This document shows, piece after piece, positions 9,643 through 18,452 of a stretch of DNA of 64,000 nt; position 1 is the stretch's first letter, and each line of letters begins with the position of its first letter. Below the pieces are notes generated by a model. That model searched no databases, was not told the origin of the DNA, and saw only the letters and a program-made list of their open reading frames with translations. Source of the stretch: an uncultured Eubacterium sp. (GTDB lineage Bacteria; Bacillota; Clostridia; Oscillospirales; Acutalibacteraceae); assembly GCA_900539325.1 (NCBI GenBank), contig UQCC01000005.1, positions 83,483 to 147,482 of the forward strand, given 5' to 3'. The position numbers and the translations under genes are program-made.

Positions 9643-10426
9643 TAATCTTTCTCGGACACTTTTCGGCACATTTACCGCAAGAAGTACATTTTTCGTAATC
9701 AATCTTTGCGATATTATCAACAACAGTGATAGCCCCTGCCTCACAAACCTTTTGACAAATACCGCAGGCAATGCAACCTGCTGTGCAGGCATCTCTTACA
9801 TCCTTGCCCTTTACATGTGAAAAGCACTGAACACGATAATGTGACTCTGCCGGCACAAGTTCAATAAGCTGATGAGGGCAAATTTTTACGCATTTGCCGC
9901 AGGCAATACACAAACTTTCGTCAACGACTGCTTTTTTATCGATAATACGAATTGCACCCTCGGGACAAACTCTTGCACAAGAGCCGAAACCGAGGCAACC
10001 GTATTTGCAAGCATATGGGCTTGAACCCGGCATAATTGAAGCCGCTGTACAGCTGTCTATGCCGATGTAATTATAATCAACGGTTCGCTTATCGCTATTG
10101 CCGTCACATTTTACATATGCAACCTTGCGAGTCATCTCGCCAAGTTCCTCGCCCATAATTTTTGCGATTTTTTCGGCAACCGGTTTGCCGCCTACTGGAC
10201 AGGATGAAACAGGTGCTTTGCCCGAAGCGATAGCCTGAGCAAGAGCGTCACAACCTGCGTAGCCGCATCCGCCGCAGTTACTGCCGGGAAGAACTTCTCT
10301 TACCTTTTCTTCTTTTTCATCTACTTCTACATGAAAAACTTTCTCTGCAATGCCGAGGGCAACGCCTACTATCAAACTGATGAGGCACACAACGCCGACG
10401 GCAATTAAAATCTCCTTAAAATCCAT
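9629..10426 (-). CDS. rnfB: Rnf complex subunit RnfB (ferredoxin-type)
   Basis: Multi-cluster iron-sulfur subunit that passes electrons from ferredoxin into the Rnf complex. The 265 residues have an N-terminal membrane helix, the NCGGCGYAGCDALAQAI four-cysteine cluster motif of RnfB, and several CxxCxxCxxxCP ferredoxin motifs in the C-terminal half. AAGGAG precedes the ATG. It is the last gene of rnfC-D-G-E-A-B, the usual order in clostridia. Confidence 0.95.
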   Translation of the reverse strand: MDFKEILIAVGVVCLISLIVGVALGIAEKVFHVEVDEKEEKVREVLPGSNCGGCGYAGCDALAQAIASGKAPVSSCPVGGKPVAEKIAKIMGEELGEMTRKVAYVKCDGNSDKRTVDYNYIGIDSCTAASIMPGSSPYACKYGCLGFGSCARVCPEGAIRIIDKKAVVDESLCIACGKCVKICPHQLIELVPAESHYRVQCFSHVKGKDVRDACTAGCIACGICQKVCEAGAITVVDNIAKIDYEKCTSCGKCAEKCPRKIIKKY

Positions 10427-10441
10427 AAAGCTCCTTTCTGC

Positions 10442-11020
10442 TTATGCAAAAGCATTGAAGCCGTAGAATGCGATTGACATAAGGCACGCAGTCATAAGAA
10501 CCGCCGGTGTACCTTTAAAGCATCCCAAGAAATCATTGTTTTCTGTTTTTTCACGAACACTTGCCATAATTACAATAGCTATTGTAAAACCTACGGCAGT
10601 ACCAAAACCGGTAACAACGCTTGTAATTACATCGTTTGACTGCTGAACATTTGTGAGAGCAGTACCCAAAACCGAACAGTTTGTTGTGATAAGCGGAAGA
10701 TAAACACCGAGGCTCTTATAAAGCGACGGAACAACCTTTTTGAGGAAAATCTCAACAAGCTGAACCAAAAATGCAATTACAACGATGAATATAATTGTTT
10801 TTAAATACTCTAAATTAAGTTTTACAATAACATATTTGTAAAGAACGCTTGAAACAAGCGACGAAAGAGTGATAACAAAAACTACCGCTCCGCCCATACC
10901 TGCGGCTGTTTTGATGGATTTTGAAACACCGAGGAACGGGCAAATACCCAAGAACTGACTGAGAACAACATTGTTGATAAGTGCTGTTGTAATCAGTACC
11001 AAAAACAACTTTCCTGCCAT
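10442..11020 (-). CDS. rnfA: Rnf complex membrane subunit RnfA
   Basis: Polytopic subunit of 192 residues with six predicted helices and the family segments NNVVLSQFLGICPFLGVSK and TTNCSVLGTAL, each carrying one of the conserved membrane cysteines involved in the RnfA/RnfE iron-sulfur centre. It begins right after rnfE stops. GGAGGG lies 9 bases upstream of its ATG. Confidence 0.95.
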   Translation of the reverse strand: MAGKLFLVLITTALINNVVLSQFLGICPFLGVSKSIKTAAGMGGAVVFVITLSSLVSSVLYKYVIVKLNLEYLKTIIFIVVIAFLVQLVEIFLKKVVPSLYKSLGVYLPLITTNCSVLGTALTNVQQSNDVITSVVTGFGTAVGFTIAIVIMASVREKTENNDFLGCFKGTPAVLMTACLMSIAFYGFNAFA

Positions 11021-11683
11021 TTACTTGCCCTCCTTTTCTGCCGACGGACATTCTGCACAATTACCCGTGCAACCTGTCTTTTTCTTATCTTTTTTGCTTA
11101 CACCGAGCTTGTTCATAAGTGCGCAAAGAAGCGAAAGCACAAGGAAAGCACCCGGAGCAAGAATAAAGATTGAAATAGGCTCATAGCTTTCAGGCAAAAC
11201 ACGAAGTCCGAAAACTGTGCCGTTGCCGAGGATTTCTCTGATAATACCGATAATCGTAAGACCGATTGTAAAGCCGAAACCGATACCGACACCGTCAAAG
11301 ATTGAAAGCAAAACATTATTTTTTGAAGCATAAGATTCCGCTCTGCCGAAAATAATGCAGTTTACAACAATAAGAGGGATAAAGATACCCAAGCTGCTGT
11401 AAAGCGGAGTAACAAACGCGTGCATAAGCATTTCGACAATTGTTACAAACGAAGCGATAATGATGATATAAACAGGTACTCTGACACCGTTTGGAATCAC
11501 CTTACGCAAAAGAGAAATAATCATATTTGACATAACGAGTACCGCCATGGTGGCAACGCCCATACCAAGACCGTTGAGGGCACTTGTGGTTACCGCCAAG
11601 GTAGGACACATACCGAGCATAAGCACAAAGGTAGGATTTTCCTTGATGATACCGTTATAAAGTCTTTCTAAAATACCTTTCAA
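11021..11683 (-). CDS. rnfE: Rnf complex membrane subunit RnfE
   Basis: Polytopic subunit of 220 residues, paralogous to RnfA, with NPTFVLMLGMCPTLAVT and IVVNCIIFGRAE carrying the matching conserved cysteines. The C-terminus is extended by a cytoplasmic tail with CTGNCAECPSAEK, three cysteines not part of the core fold, which may bind metal. The start is TTG at 11683 with AAGGGGGAG upstream. Confidence 0.93.
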   Translation of the reverse strand: MKGILERLYNGIIKENPTFVLMLGMCPTLAVTTSALNGLGMGVATMAVLVMSNMIISLLRKVIPNGVRVPVYIIIIASFVTIVEMLMHAFVTPLYSSLGIFIPLIVVNCIIFGRAESYASKNNVLLSIFDGVGIGFGFTIGLTIIGIIREILGNGTVFGLRVLPESYEPISIFILAPGAFLVLSLLCALMNKLGVSKKDKKKTGCTGNCAECPSAEKEGK

Positions 11684-11701
11684 AAAAATCTCCCCCTTCC
11701 C

Positions 11702-12889
11702 TTACTGTGCCTGAACGGTTGCACCCGAAGCTGCATCCGCATCGTTGGATTCAAAACTAACTTCCGGTGCACCGTCGCCGAATGTATCCATATAGAACAA
11801 TACAGCGGTATTTACGGCATTTGTAACACCGTTTGTAGTAAAGGTTGCACCCGAAATAGCATCAATTTCGTCATCAGCCGTGCCGCCTGCTTTTGCGGTG
11901 AGCACGCCGACTTTTTTGCCTGCGAACTGACTTGTAAATTTATCTTCGGCACAAGCGGCTCCGTAACCCTGAGTTTCCATTTGATTAACAATGGCAAAGC
12001 CCGTAAGTTTATCATCCTTTATACCGATTGCAATTTGAATCGGTGCTGTTTTTGCAAAGCCGATTGCAGTTGTGCTGATTACATAACCCTCACCGCCGTT
12101 TACAGCTTTAACTTCTTCCACGGTACAGTTTTTAAGGCCGTATTTTGATTCAAGGTTTGCCGTAAAATCGGCAACAAGTTTGTCTGCATTTTCAACATCG
12201 GCAAAATCTGTTGCACCAGGATAAGCCTTTTGATAAAATTCCGTCAAATCAGGCTTGGCCATTTCCTGAACACCGCCGCCGAAATTTGACTGATAGAAAA
12301 TGATTGCGGCATTTACTGCTTCGGTTACGGCATTTGTTGTGATTGTTGCACCCGAAATAGCGTCAATCTCCGTATCGGACGATGCACCTGTTTTTGTGTA
12401 GGTCAAAACCTCTGCCGCTTTATCCTTGAACTGTTTTTGGAAATCAGGTTCTGAACATTTTGAGCCCAAACCTGCTGTTTCGCTGTTGCTGATAACGGTA
12501 AAGCCTGTAAGTTTGCCATCCTTTATACCGATTGCAACATCAATCTCGCCGCCGTAGCCGTTTGGTGAAGTTGAAGCAATGATATAACCCTCTGTGTCAC
12601 CGCCCGAATTTTTAACGGCAAGGGCATCGGTTACCGTACAACCGGATAAACCGTTATCTTCAAAAAGCTTAGTTGATTTTTTAATCATTTTATCGAGCCC
12701 GTCAATTTCGTCGAACTCGTTTGCACCGGCATAAACAACCTTGTATGCTTCTGCCTTTTGGTTAATTTCTGCCTGTTCGATAGGACCTTTGGTAATTTGG
12801 TTTACAACAGCCATAGCCGCAACGGCAACCAAGGTGATGATAACCAAAACAAATGTGTTTTTAAACAAATTTGACTTTTTATTTTCCAT
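11702..12889 (-). CDS. rnfG: Rnf complex subunit RnfG with two FMN-binding domains
   Basis: RnfG normally has one extracytoplasmic domain that carries a covalent FMN, in about 200 residues. This protein has 395 residues: a membrane helix (about 10-30), then two homologous FMN-binding domains. Attachment motifs are EIDAISGATITTNAV (Thr182) and EIDAISGATFTTNGV (Thr349). Paired features recur before each: GIKDGKLTGF / GIKDDKLTGF and ETAGLGSKCSEPDFQKQF / ETQGYGAACAEDKFTSQF. The extreme C-terminus carries a third DAASGAT sequence (Thr391). It overlaps rnfD by one base (TAATG). The domain duplication is directly visible; two flavins per subunit is inference. Confidence 0.93.
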   Translation of the reverse strand: MENKKSNLFKNTFVLVIITLVAVAAMAVVNQITKGPIEQAEINQKAEAYKVVYAGANEFDEIDGLDKMIKKSTKLFEDNGLSGCTVTDALAVKNSGGDTEGYIIASTSPNGYGGEIDVAIGIKDGKLTGFTVISNSETAGLGSKCSEPDFQKQFKDKAAEVLTYTKTGASSDTEIDAISGATITTNAVTEAVNAAIIFYQSNFGGGVQEMAKPDLTEFYQKAYPGATDFADVENADKLVADFTANLESKYGLKNCTVEEVKAVNGGEGYVISTTAIGFAKTAPIQIAIGIKDDKLTGFAIVNQMETQGYGAACAEDKFTSQFAGKKVGVLTAKAGGTADDEIDAISGATFTTNGVTNAVNTAVLFYMDTFGDGAPEVSFESNDADAASGATVQAQ

Positions 12890-13926
12890 TACTGTGCATC
12901 TCCTTTCGCTTTAACCGAGCCGAAAGGCTTTGAAACAGTTATTTTTTCAATAATAGGAACGAGGAGGTTGCAAATGATAATTGCATATGAAACGCCCTCT
13001 GCGGAAGAACCGACAACTCTGAACATTGCGGTTACAAAACCGAGAACAACGCCGTAAAGGATTTGACCCTTTGCGGTTATCGGACTTGTAACATAATCGG
13101 TTGCCATAAAGAACGCACCGACAAGAAGTCCGCCCGACAAAGCCTCGCCCAAAAGGTAATTAACGGTTACCGCATCGCCCTGAATAAGGCGGATGATTGC
13201 GATAAACGCAACTGTTGAAAGAATATATGTACCCGGAATACGGATTGAAATAACCTTTTTGATAAGGAGATAAGCCGCACCGATTAAGATGGCAAGAGCC
13301 GAAACCTCACCGATGCAACCGCCGTGCATACCGAGGAAAAGTGATGCCAAATCAAGTTCTTTGCCGTCACCGAGCTGTGCAAGAGGAGTTGCACCTGCCA
13401 CAGCGTCAAGTGTAGTATCGGTTTTGCCTGCCAAAAGATAAAGGCAATCCTTGATTTTGCCGTCCTTGAAAAGTTCGGAAAAAGTTGAACCGTAAACCTT
13501 ATACATTGCATAATCGCCCATTTTTGACGCAAATGAAATAAGAAGAAAACATCTTGCGCCGAGAGCCGGGTTCATAAAGTTTTGACCCAAGCCGCCAAAA
13601 AGCATTTTTACAATGATAATCGCAAAAGCACTGCCGAGAACCGGAATGTACCACGGCACGCTTGCAGGAAGATTGACGGCAAGGATAAGACCCGTTACCA
13701 ATGCACTGTTGTCAAAAATTGTAATCGGTCGTTTTGTAATAAGTTCAAAGAGAAGTTCAAACAACACGCTTGAAACAACACAAAGAACGGTTACGAAAAA
13801 CGCAGGGAGACCGAAGTGATAAATACCGAAAGCGAGGATAGGCAAAAGTGCGATTGCAACATCGCCCATAATCGATTTGGTACTGTCCTGTGCTCTTAAA
13901 TGCGGAGATACCGAAACATTATACAT
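12889..13926 (-). CDS. rnfD: Rnf complex membrane subunit RnfD
   Basis: Membrane subunit of 345 residues, related to NqrB, with about nine helices. LDAVAGATPLAQL is the covalent FMN site (Thr in GATPL) on the outer face. Other family marks are SPHLRAQDSTKSIMGDV at the N-terminus and NPALGARCFL. AAGGAGG precedes the ATG. It lies between rnfC and rnfG. Confidence 0.95.
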   Translation of the reverse strand: MYNVSVSPHLRAQDSTKSIMGDVAIALLPILAFGIYHFGLPAFFVTVLCVVSSVLFELLFELITKRPITIFDNSALVTGLILAVNLPASVPWYIPVLGSAFAIIIVKMLFGGLGQNFMNPALGARCFLLISFASKMGDYAMYKVYGSTFSELFKDGKIKDCLYLLAGKTDTTLDAVAGATPLAQLGDGKELDLASLFLGMHGGCIGEVSALAILIGAAYLLIKKVISIRIPGTYILSTVAFIAIIRLIQGDAVTVNYLLGEALSGGLLVGAFFMATDYVTSPITAKGQILYGVVLGFVTAMFRVVGSSAEGVSYAIIICNLLVPIIEKITVSKPFGSVKAKGDAQ

Positions 13927-13928
13927 AT

Positions 13929-15272
13929 TTAGTTGACCTCCTTACTTTTTTGCTTGTTAGATTCTTTTCTGACTTCCGCCTTGCCGACATTAAACAAATG
14001 CGTAAGCGGAATTCTTGCAGGGCAAATATACGAGCAACAGCCGCACTGAACACATTCCATACCGCCCATATTTTCGAAAGCGGAATAATTGTTTTTCTTA
14101 ACGGCTTTTGCAAGCATTTGCGGAACAAGATTTGACGGGCAAACGCTGACACATCTGCCGCAATGAATACAATTTGTAGCTTCAACGGAGGCAACATCGT
14201 CCTCTGTAAACGCAAGAATTGATGCAGAAGTCTTTTGAACGGGAACATCAAGATTGCTCATGGCAAAACCGGTCATAGGGCCGCCCGAAATAATCTTGAC
14301 AACACCGTCTTTAAGTCCGCCGCACTTTTCTGCAACATACTGATGGCTGCAACCGAGCGGAACTTTGAAATTGTTGCACTGATTAACACCGTCACCCGTT
14401 ACTGTCATATATCTGTAAATAAGCGGAATGTTCTCATAAAGAGCATTGTAAATCGCAAAACAGGTTGACGAATTTAAAACAACGCATTTTGCATCGGCAG
14501 GGAGCATTTTTGAATTGATTTTTCTGCCTGTTACGGCATAAATGAGCGAACGCTCGCCGCCTTGCGGATACTTTGTTTTAAGCTCACAAATATCCATATT
14601 ATCATCCGGCTTTATAAAACCTTTGATAACCTTGATAGAATCATTTTTATTATCTTCAATACCGAAAACAGCCTTTGCATTTGGCAAAATTCGCTGAACC
14701 TGACGAACGGCTTTTACAATCTGCTCGCCTTTTTCAAGCATAATGCGGTAATCAACGGTAAGATAAGGTTCACACTCACAGCCGTTGATAATAAGCGTGT
14801 CAACTTCATCGGCATTTTTAGGCGAAAGCTTAACCGCCGTAGGAAAGCCTGCACCGCCGAGACCTACAATACCGGCATCTTTGATTTTTTGAAGAAGTTC
14901 CTGCGGTGACAATTCATCGGGATTGGATTTAACGCCCATTCCCTCAACTTCCTCATCAAGTCCGTCATTTTCTACAACGATTGACTTAACCGAACTGCCG
15001 TTGACAACTCTGCGATTTTCGATTGATTTTACCGTACCCGACACGGAACTGTGCACAGGTGCGGAAACAAATCCACCCGCTTTTGCAATCATTTGACCCT
15101 TGAGGACCCTGTCACCCGGTTTAACAAGCGGCTCAGCCGGTGCACCGATATGCTGACTCAAAGGGTAAACGGTTACAGAAGAAGCATTAATTGATGTGAT
15201 AGGAAAATCCTTTGAGAGTTCTTTACCCTCATAAAGATGAAGTCCTTTTTTTAATGCTTTTCTTTTTTTCAT
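13929..15272 (-). CDS. rnfC: Rnf complex subunit RnfC
   Basis: Peripheral subunit of 447 residues that connects the complex to NAD. It has an N-terminal barrel-sandwich region, the glycine-rich GIVGLGGAGFPTAVKL nucleotide-binding loop with NGCECEPYLTVDY, an SLBB-like region, and two C-terminal cluster motifs: CIHCGRCVSVCP and CVQCGCCSYICP. GAGAGGAT lies upstream of the ATG. It is the first gene of rnfCDGEAB and overlaps nothing upstream. A T-rich region at 15300-15390 probably holds the operon promoter. Confidence 0.96.
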   Translation of the reverse strand: MKKRKALKKGLHLYEGKELSKDFPITSINASSVTVYPLSQHIGAPAEPLVKPGDRVLKGQMIAKAGGFVSAPVHSSVSGTVKSIENRRVVNGSSVKSIVVENDGLDEEVEGMGVKSNPDELSPQELLQKIKDAGIVGLGGAGFPTAVKLSPKNADEVDTLIINGCECEPYLTVDYRIMLEKGEQIVKAVRQVQRILPNAKAVFGIEDNKNDSIKVIKGFIKPDDNMDICELKTKYPQGGERSLIYAVTGRKINSKMLPADAKCVVLNSSTCFAIYNALYENIPLIYRYMTVTGDGVNQCNNFKVPLGCSHQYVAEKCGGLKDGVVKIISGGPMTGFAMSNLDVPVQKTSASILAFTEDDVASVEATNCIHCGRCVSVCPSNLVPQMLAKAVKKNNYSAFENMGGMECVQCGCCSYICPARIPLTHLFNVGKAEVRKESNKQKSKEVN

Positions 15273-15389
15273 TAAAAAACATCCTCTCTACTCTTTTAAA
15301 CATAACAATAATCTGCTGCTTATAATATAGCACATTATCAAAAAAAAAACAACAGGTAAGAATATACAGATGTAAAAATTAAGACAAAC

Positions 15390-15413
15390 GGCTCCCCTTA
15401 AACAAGAGGAGCC
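15390..15413 (-). terminator. hairpin after the TetM-like gene (repeat copy 2, short form)
   Basis: GGCTCCCCTT-AAAC-AAGAGGAGCC, a 10-bp stem with one wobble, 10 bases after the stop codon. It is the core of the interspersed repeat seen in fuller form at 8435 and 40551. On the minus strand it is followed by a T-rich stretch. Confidence 0.68.
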
Positions 15414-15422
15414 TCGGTTGGT

Positions 15423-17999
15423 TTAATGATTATTTTCAATTATATTACGAATGGTTTGCTCTGCGGCAGAAACCTCTGCCTGAAATTCTCGTGAAGAAAC
15501 ACGAAGTGCACCGTTACCGAGAATAATCACCTGTTCAAGTGCGTCAGAAGTAACAACCCTGACCTTATGTTTTTTAGCCAAGTCAAGCGAAGCCTTTTCG
15601 ATATACATATCTGCGGTTTCGGCTTCTTTGGTATAAACAACGGTGATATTGTTCACCTTTTCGATCTCACGGTGATTACCCTTGACTTTATAAGCGTCAA
15701 AAACAACGATTACCTCGCATTTTTTGTAGCCCTGATAATTGCAAAGAATATTGATAAGAGCGTTTCTTGCACCGTCAATACTGCTTTCGGCAAGTTTATT
15801 AAGGTTGTCCCACGCAAAAATAACATTGTATCCGTCTACCAAAAGATATTCGGGGCCTTCGTACTTAGGCACTTTAGGGAGCTTTTTGGGATTAGGCGTT
15901 TTTGCCTTTTCGGTAAAACTGAAATGGCTGTTATTCGGATTTTTGTTTTTAATCGGACCGTAGGTCTGCTCAAAAATCTCCATAAGTTCCTTATCAAGTG
16001 CAAACAAATCTTTTTTGTCGGCATAACTTGAAACACGGCTTTTTGAAAATGTTTGCGCGTACTCGCTTTTAGGCGTTGAAAGAATACTCGGCAAGTGCAT
16101 ATGACTCTTGACTTCATCCCATTTTACGGTATATCCCGAACCTTTGGAGCAAAATACGGAATCGCAGGTATTATCGGTGTCGCTGTCCGGGTCATAACCA
16201 AATTCGGCAATAACCTCATCGCTGTTATGACAAGGTTCGTAACCTTTAAGTGCACAAACAAGTTTTCCCTTACCGTGAGTGTACATACGCACATCACGGG
16301 CATAATCATACATAGTTGAAACAGGAGCACTGCCGGTAAACACGGAGTTTTCTCCATCGTTTTCGGGAGGATTGAATGTGCCGTGCATAAACTGAATATC
16401 AGACATTGCCCTGCCGACATTTTCGATAGGAACTTCAAGAGTAAAATCATAATAAGGCTCAAGCAAAACGCTTTTTGCACTGCGTAGCCCTTGGCGAACG
16501 GCACGATAAGTTGCCTGACGAAAATCGCCGCCTTCGGTATGCTTTGGGTGAGCCTTGCCCGATTTTAATATAATTTCCATATCGGTTATCGGCGAACCTG
16601 TTAGAACGCCGATATGTGTTTTTTCATACAAATGAGTGAGAATTAGGCGTTGCCAATTTTTATCAAGGACATCCTCTTTGCACTCTGTTTTGAACACAAG
16701 TCCGCTTCCACGCTTTCCGGGTTTAAGAAGCAAATGCACCTCGGCATAATGGCGGAGCGGTTCAAAATGACCGACTCCCTCAACGGCTTCTTCAATAGTT
16801 TCTTTATAAATAATACTGCCCTTGCCAAATGATATGTCAATACCGAACCTATCGGCAAAAAGAGTTTGCAAAACCTCAAGCTGAATATCGCCCATCAATT
16901 TAACATGAATTTCGGAATAACGCTCATTCCACTCAACCTTGAGCTGAGGGTCCTCACCTTCCAAAATTTTCATATTTGAAAGCACAGTGTGAGCGTCCGT
17001 TCCGTCGGGGACATTGACGGTATAGGTCAAAACAGGCGTTAAAACGGGCATTGAGGAATTGTCTTCCGTTCCGAGCCCGTCACCCGAATTGGTAAAGGCT
17101 ATACCGGTAACGGCACAAACCGTACCCGCCTGTGCTTCGTCAACCGCAGTAAACTTTTCGCCCGAATAAAGACGAATTTGGTTTACTTTTTCGGCGTTAA
17201 TATTTTTTTCGCTTTTGAGCACCTCTTTTACTTTAAGAGAGCCGCCTGTGATTTTCATCATAGTAAGGCGTTGACCCTTATCTTCGGAAATCTTATACAC
17301 CTTTGCACCAAAATCAGTGCCGTATGCAGGCATTTCTGTATAATCATTCAGCAAATCCATAAAGGCATCCACGCCGTCAAGCTTGAGTGCGGAGCCGAAC
17401 ATACACGGAAAAATTTTTCTGTTCTTAACGGCAGACGCAACATCAAATTTATCAAGAGTGCCGTTTTCGTACTTTTCAAGCAAAGTTTCGTCACACAGGG
17501 CGATATTTTCATTAAGTTCATCATCGGGCAAATTAAAATCAACGCAGTTATCGCTGAGTTTTGTTTTAAGCTGACAGAGAGCAACATCTCTGTCTGCACC
17601 GTCCAAATCGGTTTTATTAACAAAAATAAAGCACGGCACTTTATACTTTGCAAGGAGTTTCCACAGCGTTTGCGTGTGGCTTTGTACACCGTCGGTTGCA
17701 CTGATAACGAGAATTGCATAATCAAGCACCTGAAGTGTTCGTTCGGTTTCTGCCGAAAAATCAACATGCCCCGGTGTGTCAATAAGCGTTATATCCGTGT
17801 CCTTATATTTGAGCCGTGCCTGCTTTGAAAAAATTGTAATGCCTCGTGAGCGTTCAAGAGAAAAAGTGTCGAGAAAAGAATTTTTGCTGTCTACCCTGCC
17901 GAGTTTGGAGATTGTGCCCGAAAGATAAAGCATAGCCTCTGACAAAGTTGTTTTGCCGGAGTCAACATGGGCAAGTATGCCGACAACGATTTTTTTCAT
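15423..17999 (-). CDS. TetM-like ribosomal-protection GTPase fused to a YacP/Rae1-type NYN nuclease domain
   Basis: Protein of 858 residues. Residues 1 to about 640 follow elongation factor G / TetM: AHVDSGKTT (G1), DTPGHVDF (G3), NKTD (G4) and the later domains III-V, as in tetracycline ribosomal-protection proteins, which average about 640 residues. A linker then leads to about 140 residues (718-858) that match the NYN/PIN-like YacP family: YLLVDGYNVIFAW, VVFDAYKV, EAETADMYIE and VVTSDALEQ, including the acidic catalytic positions. The Bacillus member, Rae1, cuts mRNA in the ribosomal A site. The fusion therefore joins an A-site GTPase to an A-site nuclease. Tetracycline resistance is possible but not implied. 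Stand-alone gene. Confidence 0.88.
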   Translation of the reverse strand: MKKIVVGILAHVDSGKTTLSEAMLYLSGTISKLGRVDSKNSFLDTFSLERSRGITIFSKQARLKYKDTDITLIDTPGHVDFSAETERTLQVLDYAILVISATDGVQSHTQTLWKLLAKYKVPCFIFVNKTDLDGADRDVALCQLKTKLSDNCVDFNLPDDELNENIALCDETLLEKYENGTLDKFDVASAVKNRKIFPCMFGSALKLDGVDAFMDLLNDYTEMPAYGTDFGAKVYKISEDKGQRLTMMKITGGSLKVKEVLKSEKNINAEKVNQIRLYSGEKFTAVDEAQAGTVCAVTGIAFTNSGDGLGTEDNSSMPVLTPVLTYTVNVPDGTDAHTVLSNMKILEGEDPQLKVEWNERYSEIHVKLMGDIQLEVLQTLFADRFGIDISFGKGSIIYKETIEEAVEGVGHFEPLRHYAEVHLLLKPGKRGSGLVFKTECKEDVLDKNWQRLILTHLYEKTHIGVLTGSPITDMEIILKSGKAHPKHTEGGDFRQATYRAVRQGLRSAKSVLLEPYYDFTLEVPIENVGRAMSDIQFMHGTFNPPENDGENSVFTGSAPVSTMYDYARDVRMYTHGKGKLVCALKGYEPCHNSDEVIAEFGYDPDSDTDNTCDSVFCSKGSGYTVKWDEVKSHMHLPSILSTPKSEYAQTFSKSRVSSYADKKDLFALDKELMEIFEQTYGPIKNKNPNNSHFSFTEKAKTPNPKKLPKVPKYEGPEYLLVDGYNVIFAWDNLNKLAESSIDGARNALINILCNYQGYKKCEVIVVFDAYKVKGNHREIEKVNNITVVYTKEAETADMYIEKASLDLAKKHKVRVVTSDALEQVIILGNGALRVSSREFQAEVSAAEQTIRNIIENNH

Positions 18000-18059
18000 T
18001 TTTTCACCTCACGATAATTTATACATAACATAATAGCATATCGCAAGATGAATGTAAAT

Positions 18060-18452
18060 TTATATTTCTATTTTTAAAATATCGTTTACCGGTATTTCGG
18101 CATTGTCAACAGTGACGGATTTATTGAAAGTGTCGATTTTTTTCACCGTTCCTTTTTTTGTAACATAAGCACCACCCGATTTTAATTTATCGGGCACAAA
18201 ATAGGTAATCGACACCTCCAAATTTTCGTTGATATTGTAGGATATATACTGCAAGGCTTCGTTTAAAATTTCTATCTCATTTTCATCAAGGATTAATTTT
18301 TTATCGGTAACTCTGGCGGTTTCGGCAATTTCGTCCTCAAAACCTTTGAGTGCGGCAAACGAAGCGAACTGTGCGGAGCGTTGAGCCATTGAAAGATGTG
18401 CACGCCTTGTGGATATATGGTGCGGCAAATCTATAATATCATCATATTTCAT
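18060..18452 (-). CDS. YolD-like protein
   Basis: YolD-family protein of 130 residues with the typical N-terminal block HHISTRRAHLSMAQRSAQFA. Its ATG overlaps the stop codon of the Y-family polymerase gene by 4 bases. In Firmicutes this pair is found repeatedly on plasmids, phages and chromosomes beside UvrX/YqjW-type lesion-bypass polymerases. The role of YolD is thought to be accessory to DNA damage tolerance; the mechanism is unknown. Confidence 0.85.
   Translation of the reverse strand: MKYDDIIDLPHHISTRRAHLSMAQRSAQFASFAALKGFEDEIAETARVTDKKLILDENEIEILNEALQYISYNINENLEVSITYFVPDKLKSGGAYVTKKGTVKKIDTFNKSVTVDNAEIPVNDILKIEI

Noticed and set aside
15423..17999. Calling the TetM-like gene an acquired tetracycline-resistance gene
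   Set aside because: The protein is 220 residues longer than TetM, has a nuclease domain and no mobile-element context; resistance cannot be claimed from sequence.
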